Positions 1 through 7,174 of a DNA stretch of 64,000 nucleotides are shown piece after piece. The DNA lies in NCBI GenBank assembly GCA_965227445.1, contig OZ245751.1:2170001-2234000 (forward strand), written 5' to 3'. The DNA is from DT-110 sp030148525 (lineage in GTDB: Bacteria > Bacteroidota > Bacteroidia > Chitinophagales > Saprospiraceae). The notes beneath the pieces are model-generated. The model had not been told where the DNA came from. It saw only the letters and a list, made by a program, of their open reading frames with translations, and did no database searches. Position 1 is the stretch's first letter, and every line of letters starts with the position of its first letter. The position numbers and the translations under genes are program-made.

Positions 1-27
1 CCCCGCGCTCCGCGCACTATGCTCGAT

Positions 28-152
28 GCCCAACTTCCAGGGCTCATAACAAGCTTGTTTCACCTTTGGATTTTTTGGATATTCCAGGGGAATCAAAAGG
101 AAAGACATAACTGGCTATACGCAATAAATATGCGTATAGCAAGATGTTAGGC
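28..152 (+). other. attC-like recombination site (site A)
   Basis: GCCCAAC (28-34) fits the integron R'' consensus RYYYAAC and GTTAGGC (146-152) fits R' GTTRRRY. Reading inward from both ends, GGCTCATA and, on the opposite strand, TGCTATA pair except for one extra base on the left, as expected for an extrahelical base of an attC. The 125-bp span is within the known attC size range. Inside lies a perfect 10-bp hairpin, 114-123 with 131-140. A gene starts 15 bp after the R' box, as in integron cassettes. No integrase is visible, so the assignment is inference. Confidence 0.5.
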
Positions 153-166
153 AAAAGCAAAAAAAA

Positions 167-871
167 ATGAAGCGGCAAATATTAATAATCGGAATACTTA
201 TCACAATTTGGAGTTGCTCTACAATAATTCCATCATTCGCCCCCAAGAAAGTAGGAGAACTTTCTGAAAGTAATTTGGCAATGGAAGCTGATAAGTATTT
301 TTGGGATAATTTTCATCAAGGAAATTATGATAGTATCCCTCAAATTATCGACAAGCTAATGACTGCTTATTTAGAGAATAACAAAGACTACAAAATTGCC
401 GCTCACATAGGATTCACCCATTCATGGGCATTGGCAGAAAGCAATAGAATAGCTAATGTTTCACCTCGAATTACTGACCATGCAACCTTAGCTGTAAAGT
501 ATTTTAAAGAGGCATTTGAATTGCATCCAGAAAAAGAGTGGAGGTATTATGGCTTTATGATAAGTATGTATATGGCAGAAGGTGGTATTCATGGAGACAT
601 GCAGGATATGACAGAAGGTTACTTCAAAATGAAAAAAGCAGTTAGAAAATATCCCGAATTCAACTTGTTTACTGCTGCCTATACATTGGCAATGTCACCA
701 AGAAAAAAAGACAGAAAAGCTGCTGTTGAAATGCTATGGAAGAATCTTGACAAATGCGTTGAAGGCAGAGTAGATAGACAAAATTTGGATTACAGAAAAT
801 ATATGAGCAAAAAAGTTGTAACTGGAAAAATGAGTACTGTTGTTGCACACTCCTCCGTTATCGGTCATTAG
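167..871 (+). CDS. AT-rich lipoprotein of unknown function
   Basis: Encodes 234 residues. A lipoprotein signal peptide ends at Cys17 (hydrophobic ILIIGILITIW then SC), so the protein is probably exported and membrane-anchored. The rest is helical, rich in Lys, Tyr and Met. The middle part (WALAESNRIANVS, YFKEAFELHPEKEWRYY) looks like degenerate TPR-type helices, but no family is recognised. The start codon lies 15 bp behind the attC-like site A and the stop is directly followed by the ATG of the next gene (TAGAATGATG), so the two are probably co-translated. GC content is clearly lower than in the chromosomal genes from 6.5 kb onward, which suggests horizontal acquisition as a cassette. The function is unknown. 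Confidence 0.75.
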   Translation: MKRQILIIGILITIWSCSTIIPSFAPKKVGELSESNLAMEADKYFWDNFHQGNYDSIPQIIDKLMTAYLENNKDYKIAAHIGFTHSWALAESNRIANVSPRITDHATLAVKYFKEAFELHPEKEWRYYGFMISMYMAEGGIHGDMQDMTEGYFKMKKAVRKYPEFNLFTAAYTLAMSPRKKDRKAAVEMLWKNLDKCVEGRVDRQNLDYRKYMSKKVVTGKMSTVVAHSSVIGH

Positions 872-872
872 A

Positions 873-1469
873 ATGATGAAATACGCAAGTAGAATATTTT
901 TAATCATATTTATCCAAGTTGTCACCTTGAATATTTTAATTGCTTGCTTCTGTGAAGAAGATGAAATAGAAACGGTAAACTTTGATAAGTACGATGAATT
1001 GTTCTTGGGAAAAGTGGTTAAAATTGAAAGAATCGAGGCAACGTCAAAGCAGGATGATGAAACATATACTTTTGTCGGCACAATAACGTCCTTTGAAGTA
1101 CTCAAAAAATGGAGAGGAAACCATAAACAGGTTATTGAAATTTATCAGGAAGACAATAGTTGCGCTGTCCCATTTCATATTTCTAGTCAGAGATGGATTG
1201 TATCGGGTTACAAAAAGAAGTTTGTACAAAAAGATTTGCGGAGAAAATTTCCTGGTTTACACCTGCAAACAAGTGTCTGTTCAATAGTAATAGGAGAGCG
1301 AGGCTATGAAGAATTCAATAGTAAAATTGACAAGTTAGATTATTTTTTCCCTGATGCAATTGATTTAAAGCAACGGAATAAACTTTGGATTTGGATAGTA
1401 TCGGGAATTTTGTCAATTGGGCTTTTGTTATTTCTGATACACAACAAGAAAAAACGACCGAAAACATAA
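873..1469 (+). CDS. netrin/TIMP-like (NTR) domain protein with C-terminal membrane anchor
   Basis: 198 residues from the ATG at 873; an in-frame TTG at 840 is less likely because it lies inside the upstream gene. A signal peptide is followed by ACFC (Cys25, Cys27), then an FLGKVVKIE strand, a central FEVLKKWRG strand, SCAVPF and a late TSVCS. This matches the layout of TIMP/NTR-fold secreted proteins, which begin CxC and carry F-GKV and V---WKG blocks. Residues about 170-190 form one transmembrane helix followed by KKKRPK, a cytoplasmic stop-transfer signal. The NTR assignment is inferred from this pattern; partner and function are unknown. The gene is AT-rich and sits tightly behind the lipoprotein gene in the same presumed cassette. 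Confidence 0.65.
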   Translation: MMKYASRIFLIIFIQVVTLNILIACFCEEDEIETVNFDKYDELFLGKVVKIERIEATSKQDDETYTFVGTITSFEVLKKWRGNHKQVIEIYQEDNSCAVPFHISSQRWIVSGYKKKFVQKDLRRKFPGLHLQTSVCSIVIGERGYEEFNSKIDKLDYFFPDAIDLKQRNKLWIWIVSGILSIGLLLFLIHNKKKRPKT

Positions 1470-1526
1470 GCTATGTGCCCGTGGCGACCGAATGGGAGCC
1501 ATGGGTATATAGCCAGATCGTTGAAG
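1464..1526 (+). other. attC-like hairpin directly after the cassette gene (site B1)
   Basis: Starting at the stop codon, 1470-1485 pairs with 1498-1513 over 16 positions; the mismatches are G-T wobble-type changes. The right arm continues TATAGCCAGATC-GTTGAAG, closely matching the end of site A (TATAGCAAGAT-GTTAGGC). It looks like the 3' recombination site of the preceding two-gene cassette. The R' box deviates from the consensus at its last base. Confidence 0.4.
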
Positions 1527-1646
1527 TCGCCATCCTCCCTTCGGTCGGAGGCGTCTTCAACGGACGAGCGCGATGCGCGGGTGTCATACGATGAACCTTC
1601 CCGACGGTCAGCCATCGCACAACACCACACAAATGTAATTCTTCGG
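1527..1646 (+). repeat. about 110-bp repeat, copy 1
   Basis: Closely similar to 6229-6337 and partly to 5403-5470. Shared words include GCCATCCTCCCTTCGGTC, CGGACGAG-GCGATGCGCGGG, GCGATGAACCTTCC and GCCATCGCACAACACCAC. The right part is the left arm of attC-like site B. No gene is seen in 1470-1856 apart from these structures. Confidence 0.7.
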
Positions 1647-1710
1647 CTCAGTCCATCGGAAAAATGGAAAACCGTTACGGACTTGAGCTTTTTGCAATAT
1701 AATGTTGGGC
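1617..1710 (+). other. attC-like recombination site (site B)
   Basis: GCACAAC (1617-1623, one mismatch to RYYYAAC) and GTTGGGC (1704-1710, perfect GTTRRRY) bound a 94-bp imperfect palindrome. Its inner stem is GCTCAGTCC against GGACTTGAGC, with one extrahelical T. The next gene (1857) begins after it. Confidence 0.45.
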
Positions 1711-1856
1711 TAAATGACCGTTTTGCTCCGACGGTTCCATATGGGCAGGCAAAAGAAAATTTTTAGACGGCTTGTAGTTTTTACTTGAGCTTTTGCCAAT
1801 TATTTAGTACGCATTGGGTGTCATAAACGACAAATATTCAGCAAAGTTATTTACCT

Positions 1857-2234
1857 ATGAGATACATACACCTTAATTGGATATTTATATTGAGTCTTTT
1901 ATTTGGCTGTAATTCCGTCTCCGATAATGCAAAGTTCCATGCAGTTTTTGAAGGTGTTGTGATAAATAAAACTATACAAAGTAAGGATAGCTTATTGAGT
2001 GAAATGGAAAGGTTACCTTGGGATAAGGTTACAGAGGCCGGAATAATCATTGATGCAGAAAATTTTTTAAAGTTTGATTTCATAAGGAATGACGATAAAA
2101 GAAACCTTTATTTTTTAACCCATAAGAAAGAAGGTAGTGAGCTATCAATAGAATATTTTGCCAGCGAAGAAGTGATCATAAGTGATTTACTTGTTTACTT
2201 TGAGAGGCATGAAAAATATAAAATTGTTTACTAA
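1857..2234 (+). CDS. small AT-rich lipoprotein, unknown function
   Basis: 125 residues. The signal peptide ends with LLFGC at Cys18, a typical lipobox, so the product should be a membrane-anchored lipoprotein. The mature part is acidic and mixed alpha/beta (VFEGVVINKTIQSKDSLL, FLKFDFIRNDDKRNLYF) with no motif that identifies a family. It lies alone between attC-like site B and the next short gene, consistent with a single-gene cassette. GC is low compared with the core genes. CTAACGC directly behind the stop could be the start of another R'' box, but a matching right half was not found. Confidence 0.65.
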   Translation: MRYIHLNWIFILSLLFGCNSVSDNAKFHAVFEGVVINKTIQSKDSLLSEMERLPWDKVTEAGIIIDAENFLKFDFIRNDDKRNLYFLTHKKEGSELSIEYFASEEVIISDLLVYFERHEKYKIVY

Positions 2235-2327
2235 CGCTAAATAGCAGCTGAAAATCAATCATAGTAACTACAAAAAAAATAATACTTCCTGAAATGGGCA
2301 CTTACATCATGCGGACATACTGTATTT

Positions 2328-2576
2328 ATGAAAACCTCCAACTACCATGCTAAATTACAAATGATAAAATACATAGTATCCATAATTTTAACCCTATCTG
2401 TTTGTTCCTGTATGAGCAGTTCCGTCGAATATGAATCATATTGGTATGAGACATACTTCAAACTGACTTTACACAAAAACAACACCTTCAAATACATGTA
2501 CGAAGGTCACCGGGGAGATTCGAAATTGTTTTGGCCCCCTAAAAGGTCGGATTGGATTACAGTTCAAAAACTGTAA
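2328..2576 (+). pseudogene. lipoprotein gene truncated by IS3-family insertion
   Basis: From the ATG at 2361 it encodes a signal peptide ending CSC (MIKYIVSIILTLSVCSC) and a mature start resembling small Bacteroidota lipoproteins (TYFKLTLHKNNTFKYMYEGHRGDS). After about residue 60 the sequence (KLFWPPKRSDW) no longer resembles the family and runs into the left end of the IS3 element, stopping at 2576. The 3' part is not found anywhere in the window, so the gene is broken. The junction is probably between 2520 and 2545; the exact IS end cannot be fixed because the other end is missing. Confidence 0.55.
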
Positions 2577-2584
2577 TTTTGACT

Positions 2585-2875
2585 ATGGCTAAGAAACGTA
2601 AATTCACCCTGCAAGACAAGCTGGCGATCATTAAGGAAGCCTCCGCAAAAGGCGTCACTGAGACGCTTGCCAAGTACGATGTCTATCCGGCCACCTACTA
2701 CTCCTGGAAAAGGAAGCTTAAGGAGATGGGCGAGGAAGGCTTTCAGCATGGGATGACCTCCAAGAAACTACGTCAGATTAAGGCACTCGAGAAGGAGAAC
2801 CAACAGCTTAAAGAATTGGTGGCGGAGAAAGAATTATTGATTCGAGCCTTGAAAGAGGCCCGGGTAAAGCCCTGA
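2585..2875 (+). CDS. IS3-family transposase OrfA (HTH subunit)
   Basis: 96 residues from the ATG at 2585. The N-terminal helix-turn-helix (KFTLQDKLAIIKEAS, ETLAKYDVYPATYYSWKRKL) is that of IS3-type OrfA, which binds the terminal repeats. A C-terminal leucine zipper follows (IKALEKENQQLKELVAEKELL), used for oligomerisation. The gene ends in TGA at 2873-2875 while the orfB frame is already open across the stop, which allows a -1 ribosomal frameshift giving the OrfAB transposase. As orfB is truncated, the element should be inactive. Confidence 0.85.
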   Translation: MAKKRKFTLQDKLAIIKEASAKGVTETLAKYDVYPATYYSWKRKLKEMGEEGFQHGMTSKKLRQIKALEKENQQLKELVAEKELLIRALKEARVKP

Positions 2876-3509
2876 GCCCGTCCGAGAAGCGGTCACGTGT
2901 ACGCAGCTACCAAAGTCAGGGTCTTCGTTTGGCCCTGGCTTTGGAAGCCTTTGGTTTAACACGCCATCAGTATTACTACCGGGCTAAAGGCCGTAGTGGT
3001 AAGGATGGACGTTCTCGGCCGGGCTGTTCGGCCTCCACTCATACGCTTCATTTTTCTGTTGACGGTGTAGTCAGTGAGCGTCCCAACCAGGAGGTGGTAG
3101 ATATTATTCAAACGGTACAGCGAGACGATGATCTGCGGTGTGGCTATAAGCGCATGACTGCCTATTTGCACTTGCGGGGGTATCAAATCAATCACAAGAA
3201 AGTATACCGCCTGATGCTAGTAAACGACCTATTATTGAGTCGATTAGCCAAAGTGGCCCGCAGGTATGTAACTCACAGATGTGCCCGGCCGGAGCAGCCA
3301 CTCACACTACTGGAAATGGACATTAAGATGGTCTGGGTGGAAGAACACCAACGCTATGCTTTCATCCTGACGATCCTGGATACCTTCAACCGCGTGGCGC
3401 TGAACTGGGAGCTGGGCTACAGCATGAAATGGGCAGATGTACGCCGCGCCTGGGAATGGGTCATTGAACACCACCTACAGCCAGCAGATTTGCTTGCCAA
3501 AGGATTACA
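2875..3509 (+). pseudogene. IS3-family transposase OrfB, truncated
   Basis: The reading frame is open from upstream of the orfA stop and encodes LRLALALEAFGLTRHQYYYR, then CGYKRMTAYLHLRGYQINHKKVYRLM (an HTH-like region here spanning two short blocks), then the rve/DDE integrase core start with the first catalytic Asp in LEMDIKMVW. The protein stops being orfB-like after AKGLH at about 3509, where the inverted repeat of the second IS begins. The second Asp (usually in a DNGxQF block) and the Glu are missing, so it cannot be catalytic. Chimeric codons run on to a stop at 3606. Confidence 0.8.
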
Positions 3510-3519
3510 TAGGGCTTCC

Positions 3520-5234
3520 TCAAAAAGTCAACGCCACCGGAGTTCTTTTTCTGTCCCACGCCGGGTGCTGGCGAAAAAGAGCGTAGCAGTCGCTGATTTG
3601 ATCTAGTATTTCTTGCCAGACCTTATCACAAGCCCTGCATAAGGCCTGAGCAAAGAATAAAAAAGATAAAGAAACTCCCGATAAATGGACCTTTAACAGG
3701 TTCATTGCCAGGAATATAAGGTGCACTTCCGCTGGAATCGTCTGCGATAGCTTTGCCTGTATCTTGTCGAGCCCGTAGCGGACTTTAGCCTGTCCGAACT
3801 TGCCCTCAATCTCTGATCGCTTATTATTTCGTTTTCGGGCCTTGTTGCGCTCGCTTTTGCTTTGTTTCTTCTTACGGCCCACTGCCGGGCCATTATGCTT
3901 TATATCTCTGTCTTTCAGGTATACCGCTTCCGAAAAGGATTGGGCTTTGCCCAACCTTTTCACGCGAGTATATACTCGACTCGAAGTGGTTTGGATCCTC
4001 AAACCACTTCGTTGTCGGTATACTTGCGGTTTTCACGGGTCCAGTAGATTTGATCGGCAAGTACCTCGGCTGGATAATACCCATATATCGATTTGTAGGC
4101 CTCTATTTGGTCTTTGAGGTACTTGGCTTCATTAAAGGCATTAAAGTCGATCTGATCCACTCTGGCGATGCCTTCGCTCATGGAGGCATTGATCTTAGGG
4201 CCGAACTCGGTGTTTTTTGTGCCCCCTTTGCCGCGCTTGATCGGGCGCACCATTGGTTTGTCGATACTGACTAGACGGTTGTCTATCTGTCTGCGTTTGT
4301 CCCGGTACATGATCTCCTGTTGGCGGTATAGCTCCTGGATCACCCATAGGTGTTTCCATTGGGTGGCTGTCCAGGGGATGCTCTTTTCAGCGTCCTGCAG
4401 TTTGTCCAGCATGCCTTCGATGGTCTTGAGGTTACGGCGAACATAGCGCAGTTGTTGTCCGGTGGCTTTGCGGACACTCTTTTTGTCTTTGCGTCGCTTC
4501 TTACTGAAGCTCACGTAGTTCTGGCGGGCTTTACGTCGGTAGGTCCTGGGCTTTGTTGGCCATAGGTCACGGGCCGACTCAAACAATGCATCAATCAAAG
4601 CTTCGCTTTTCAGCCGGGCTTCTGCCAGTAATCTGGTGTCGGTCGGATAGGCGATGTTGACCGGGCTAACGGTGGCGTCTACCATCAACGTTCCCCGGTT
4701 GGTTGGCTCCTCTGGCTTCTGGTCCACGGGCTTTTCCTGATCGGCCGCCTGCTCCTTTTCCGGTGACTGTGGTGGGTCTTCGGGAGGCTTGCCATCTCCC
4801 GGACGGCGACGGTGTTTGACCACCTTTAGTGCTCGGGCCTGATTGATGACCAAGTCGTTCAGTTTGGCAGCTCCTTCTTTACCCAGGCGCTTGCGGATCT
4901 CTACAAACAGGCTCGGCACGAACACCGGTTCGATCTGGAAGCTACTCAAGCCCACGAAGTACTGCGCATAGATGTTTTCCTGGATGTACGGTATGGTGTC
5001 TTCATCCGTCAGGTTCTCCAGGTGTTTGACCAGCAAGGCACCCAGTACTATGCGCAGATCAACAGTGGGACGTCCCATGTTGCTGCTCAGGGAGGAAAAA
5101 AAAACTTTGGCCATCTCGTCCCAGGGCACCAGTTCAGCCATCTTCACCCAGCGGTTCTCCGGCGACAGGGACTGATCGAAGGGCGTCTTAAACAAACTCA
5201 GGGTACGTTCACTAGCGGGTGTGTAGTAGATCAT
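3520..5234 (-). pseudogene. IS1182-family transposase split by a miniature element
   Basis: The 5' part (5234-3999) encodes 411 residues with the N-terminal region typical of IS1182/IS5-type transposases (SPENRWVKMAELVPWDEM, MGRPTVDLRIVLGALLVKHL) and a DDE Asp in LMVDATVSPVNIAYPTD. It ends prematurely just after DQIYWTRENRKY. The 3' part (3520 to about 3919) continues exactly with LKDRDIKHNGPAVGRKK, SERNKARKRN, EIEGKFGQAKVRYGL. Removing 3922-4020 plus one TA (101 bp) joins the two parts in one frame (KY-LKD). The transposase is therefore inactivated by that insertion, and the element is probably immobile unless excision occurs. Confidence 0.85.
3922..4020. mobile_element. 99-bp palindromic miniature element (MITE-like), flanked by TA
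   Basis: Ends are TACCGCTTCCGAAAAGG and the reverse complement of TACCGACAACGAAGTGG. TA dinucleotides flank both sides (3920-3921 and 4021-4022), as expected for a TA target duplication. Two internal hairpins are visible (TTGGGCTTTGCCCAA and GTGGTTTGGATCCTCAAACCAC). A shorter relative lies at 13145-13194. No coding capacity. Confidence 0.75.
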
Positions 5235-5402
5235 GCGAAGTGCAAGCTTTTTTCACAAGATACCCCGTATTCCACGGTTTTGTAAATAATACATCTTGCA
5301 TTTTACCAACATAACTTGTTAGTATTGTGGATGAAGAGTACTTTTTGAGGAAGCCCTAATTAACGCATATTAACCCGTAACTGACGGTTATACGAGACCG
5401 CG

Positions 5403-5470
5403 AACGTGTCATGCGATGGACCTTTCCTTCGGTCGGCCATCGCTCAACACCGCGCAAACGCAATTCTTCG
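5403..5470 (+). repeat. partial copy of the attC-associated repeat
   Basis: AACGTGTCATGCGATGGACC, TTCCTTCGGTCGGCCATCGC and CAACACCGCGCAAACGCAAT match the blocks at 1590-1640 and 6270-6330. It is the left arm of attC-like site C. Confidence 0.6.
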
Positions 5471-5544
5471 GAATGGAAAAGTGTTTAGGTTTCGCGGAAT
5501 GATTTTCTTCACCTCGGACTGCGCATCGCGCTCGTGTGTTGGGC
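5442..5544 (+). other. attC-like recombination site (site C)
   Basis: Both core boxes are perfect: GCTCAAC (5442-5448, RYYYAAC) and GTTGGGC (5538-5544, GTTRRRY), 103 bp apart. The inner arms pair imperfectly (GCGCAAACGC on the left against GCGCATCGCGC on the right). The toxin-antitoxin pair starts about 100 bp downstream. It is the best of the attC-like sites here. Between 5235 and 5648 there is otherwise only the IS end. Confidence 0.55.
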
Positions 5545-5648
5545 ATAACCCAAAAAACCAAACGAAGTACCCATAGCTCAAAAAGTGTCAATAACTTAAT
5601 TTGAGTCTCTCCACAAAATCTGCGATCTTATCGTAAATTCATTTAAGC

Positions 5649-5879
5649 ATGAGTGACGCCGAACTAAAACTAAGACTTATCCGGCTATTGGATCAATTAG
5701 ACAGAGAGCGACTGGAGGAACTAATTTATTGGTTCTCCCAACATGGAGTTGAGCAGGTGCAGGAACCTGAACCGTTATCTAATCTTGAAACCGGATATAA
5801 AGCCATGTCCGAAGACAAACAAAGGGAAGAAGATGCTTTTGATTGGATAGAAGGAACCCTCCATTCAGATGACCTATGA
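5649..5879 (+). CDS. putative antitoxin of a MazEF/PemIK-type pair
   Basis: 76 residues, acidic, helical N-terminus (ELKLRLIRLLDQLDRERLEELIYWFSQ) and a disordered acidic tail (EDKQREEDAFDWIEG). It overlaps the toxin gene by 4 bp (ATGA), the usual antitoxin-toxin arrangement, and would be translated with it. It is not a clear AbrB/MazE-type DNA-binding domain; the antitoxin role is inferred from size, charge and position. The C-terminal acidic tail is the part that would wrap the basic toxin. Such pairs are commonly autoregulated and are frequent in integron arrays. Confidence 0.65.
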   Translation: MSDAELKLRLIRLLDQLDRERLEELIYWFSQHGVEQVQEPEPLSNLETGYKAMSEDKQREEDAFDWIEGTLHSDDL

Positions 5880-6202
5880 AAAAGCGTGGGGACATTTGGT
5901 GGGTGAACTTCGACCCCTCTATTGGTCAGGAAGTGCGTAAAAAACGCCCGGCTGTCATTTTGAGTAACGACATCTCCAATAGATTCCTGAAGCGTTACCA
6001 AGTCGTGCCCCTAAGCTCTCAATTGGATAAACTGTACCCAAGTGAGTGTCTCGTAACCGTTCATGGAAGACAGAGTAAAGCCATGGCCGATCAACTTACA
6101 ACGGTTAGCGAGAAGCGTTTTCTTGAACAAATTAGTACTGTAAACCACGCTGAACTGATCGAAATAGAAAAAATTGTACGACTGCAACTTGATTTAGATT
6201 AA
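5876..6202 (+). CDS. MazF/PemK-type endoribonuclease toxin
   Basis: 108 residues with the MazF fold signature: RGDIWWVNFDPSIGQEVRKKRPAVILSND at the start, where the RP-VILS block and the basic loop are typical, then YQVVPLSS, and a C-terminal region with KAMADQLTTVSEKRF containing the conserved Q-T/R-V-K/E pattern. Family members cut mRNA at short motifs and are neutralised by the preceding antitoxin. Length matches the family (about 110 residues), so it appears intact. It lies between two attC-like sites, consistent with a cassette-borne stabilising toxin-antitoxin module. Confidence 0.9.
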   Translation: MKKRGDIWWVNFDPSIGQEVRKKRPAVILSNDISNRFLKRYQVVPLSSQLDKLYPSECLVTVHGRQSKAMADQLTTVSEKRFLEQISTVNHAELIEIEKIVRLQLDLD

Positions 6203-6228
6203 CAACGGTAAGTGGAGTATCTCTAACG

Positions 6229-6337
6229 CCATCCTCCCTTCGGTCTTCAACGGACGAGTGCGATGCGCGGGTGTAATGCGATGAACCTTCCCTGCGTTCG
6301 GCCATCGCACAACACCACGCAAACGCAATCCTTCGGT
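6229..6337 (+). repeat. about 110-bp repeat, copy 3
   Basis: Near-copy of 1527-1646 lacking one internal GGAGGCG segment; it begins 26 bp behind the toxin stop codon. With 6307-6406 it forms a large imperfect palindrome: CGAGTGCGATGCGCGG on the left faces the reverse complement of CCGCACATTGAGCTCG on the right. Confidence 0.7.
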
Positions 6338-6406
6338 TCGAAAAAATGTTGACGCTTTGCGGAACACTTTTTTTTCACTTTTAACCGCACATTGAGCTCG
6401 TTGGTT
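6307..6406 (+). other. degenerate attC-like site (site D)
   Basis: GCACAAC (6307-6313) and GTTGGTT (6400-6406) occupy the R'' and R' positions, each imperfect. The interior aligns with site C over its whole length (GTGAAAAAAAAGTGTTCCGC against GTGAAGAAAATCATTCCGC, both on the reverse strand). It closes the cassette-like block; chromosomal-type genes start at 6541. Confidence 0.4.
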
Positions 6407-6540
6407 GCCGTAATGCAAAAAATGAAATAAGATGCACTAATAGATACCACAAAGCAACTGGTGGAAAAGGTTGCTTACCGTCCGGGCTAAAGGGTATGTT
6501 CATTATCTGGATCTAAACGATATCTTAAAAGGTGGAATAC

Positions 6541-7089
6541 ATGTTTCGCAATAAACGAACAGCAACGGGAGGCGCATTTCTCCTGACCGGGTTTTTTATC
6601 TTATTGGAACACGTAAATGGGGGCGTCGTTTCGCACCACCTGCTGGCACGCGAAGACTTACCGGCCATTTCCAATTGGTGGGGCTTATTAACCGTTCCGG
6701 CACTGGCCTGGATCACCTTTTTCATCATAGAGAAAAGAGAAGGTCCCGTATCCCAATCAGATCAGAGCCCACCGAAGAAAAATAGACCACAAAAAAGATT
6801 TCTTTCTGCACTGCTATTTGGTATCACCGTATCGGTACTTTGGGAATTCGGATTTGAAGATGTGTTACAGTATGTCATTTTGCTGCCTTTCCTGCTTGCA
6901 TTGTTTACACCGGTTCATTTTCCGGAATGCTTATTGGGTTTTGCCATCGGTATGCTATATACCTTCGGTGGGATCTTGCCGATAATGATTGGTCTTGTCA
7001 TATTGTTGGGAGCTTTCATCATACACAGCATCATGAAGCTGATTAAAACAATTTTTGTGTCAAAAGGCAATACCGTTCGTAACAGATAA
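6541..7089 (+). CDS. multi-pass membrane protein, unknown
   Basis: 182 residues from the ATG at 6541, which has AAAGGTGG just upstream; an in-frame GTG at 6532 is the alternative. There are four to five hydrophobic segments: FLLTGFFILLEHV, WWGLLTVPALAWITFFII, ALLFGITVSVLW, YVILLPFLLALFTP, and a long C-terminal stretch ILPIMIGLVILLGAF. The GGVVSHHLLARE segment has two adjacent histidines between helices 1 and 2, but no family is recognised. A basic cytoplasmic loop (PPKKNRPQKR) separates the halves. It marks the return to chromosomal base composition. Function unknown. Confidence 0.7.
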   Translation: MFRNKRTATGGAFLLTGFFILLEHVNGGVVSHHLLAREDLPAISNWWGLLTVPALAWITFFIIEKREGPVSQSDQSPPKKNRPQKRFLSALLFGITVSVLWEFGFEDVLQYVILLPFLLALFTPVHFPECLLGFAIGMLYTFGGILPIMIGLVILLGAFIIHSIMKLIKTIFVSKGNTVRNR

Positions 7090-7174
7090 GGTCCAGTTGG
7101 ACTGTACAAATAATTAGGACACACCCCGAACAAGCGGGACTAGTCCTGTTATCGAAAATCTTTACCCACATTCC

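Larger units (their letters stand above)
2525..3509 (+). mobile_element. IS3-family insertion sequence, 3' half missing
   Basis: Contains orfA (2585-2875) and the 5' part of orfB in the -1 frame, the arrangement of IS3 elements that make OrfAB by programmed -1 frameshifting. The right half of orfB and the right end are absent. The sequence is cut at 3509/3510 by the IS1182-like element, and the DNA beyond that element (5359 onward) does not resume orfB, so the remainder was deleted. The left boundary is approximate. Confidence 0.75.
3510..5358 (-). mobile_element. IS1182-like insertion sequence
   Basis: Bounded by perfect 19-bp inverted repeats: TAGGGCTTCCTCAAAAAGT at 3510-3528 and its reverse complement at 5340-5358. 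It contains one large transposase gene on the minus strand. It inserted into the IS3 orfB. No obvious target duplication is seen (left flank ATTACA, right flank ATTAAC), which together with the missing IS3 half suggests a deletion or recombination after insertion. The transposase is split by a 99-bp miniature element at 3922-4020. Confidence 0.85.

Noticed and set aside
1385..1766. Plus- and minus-strand frames in 1340-1766
   Set aside because: They read through the attC-like repeat and have no coding character.
3800..4565. Plus-strand frames opposite the transposase
   Set aside because: Antisense shadows of the transposase gene.
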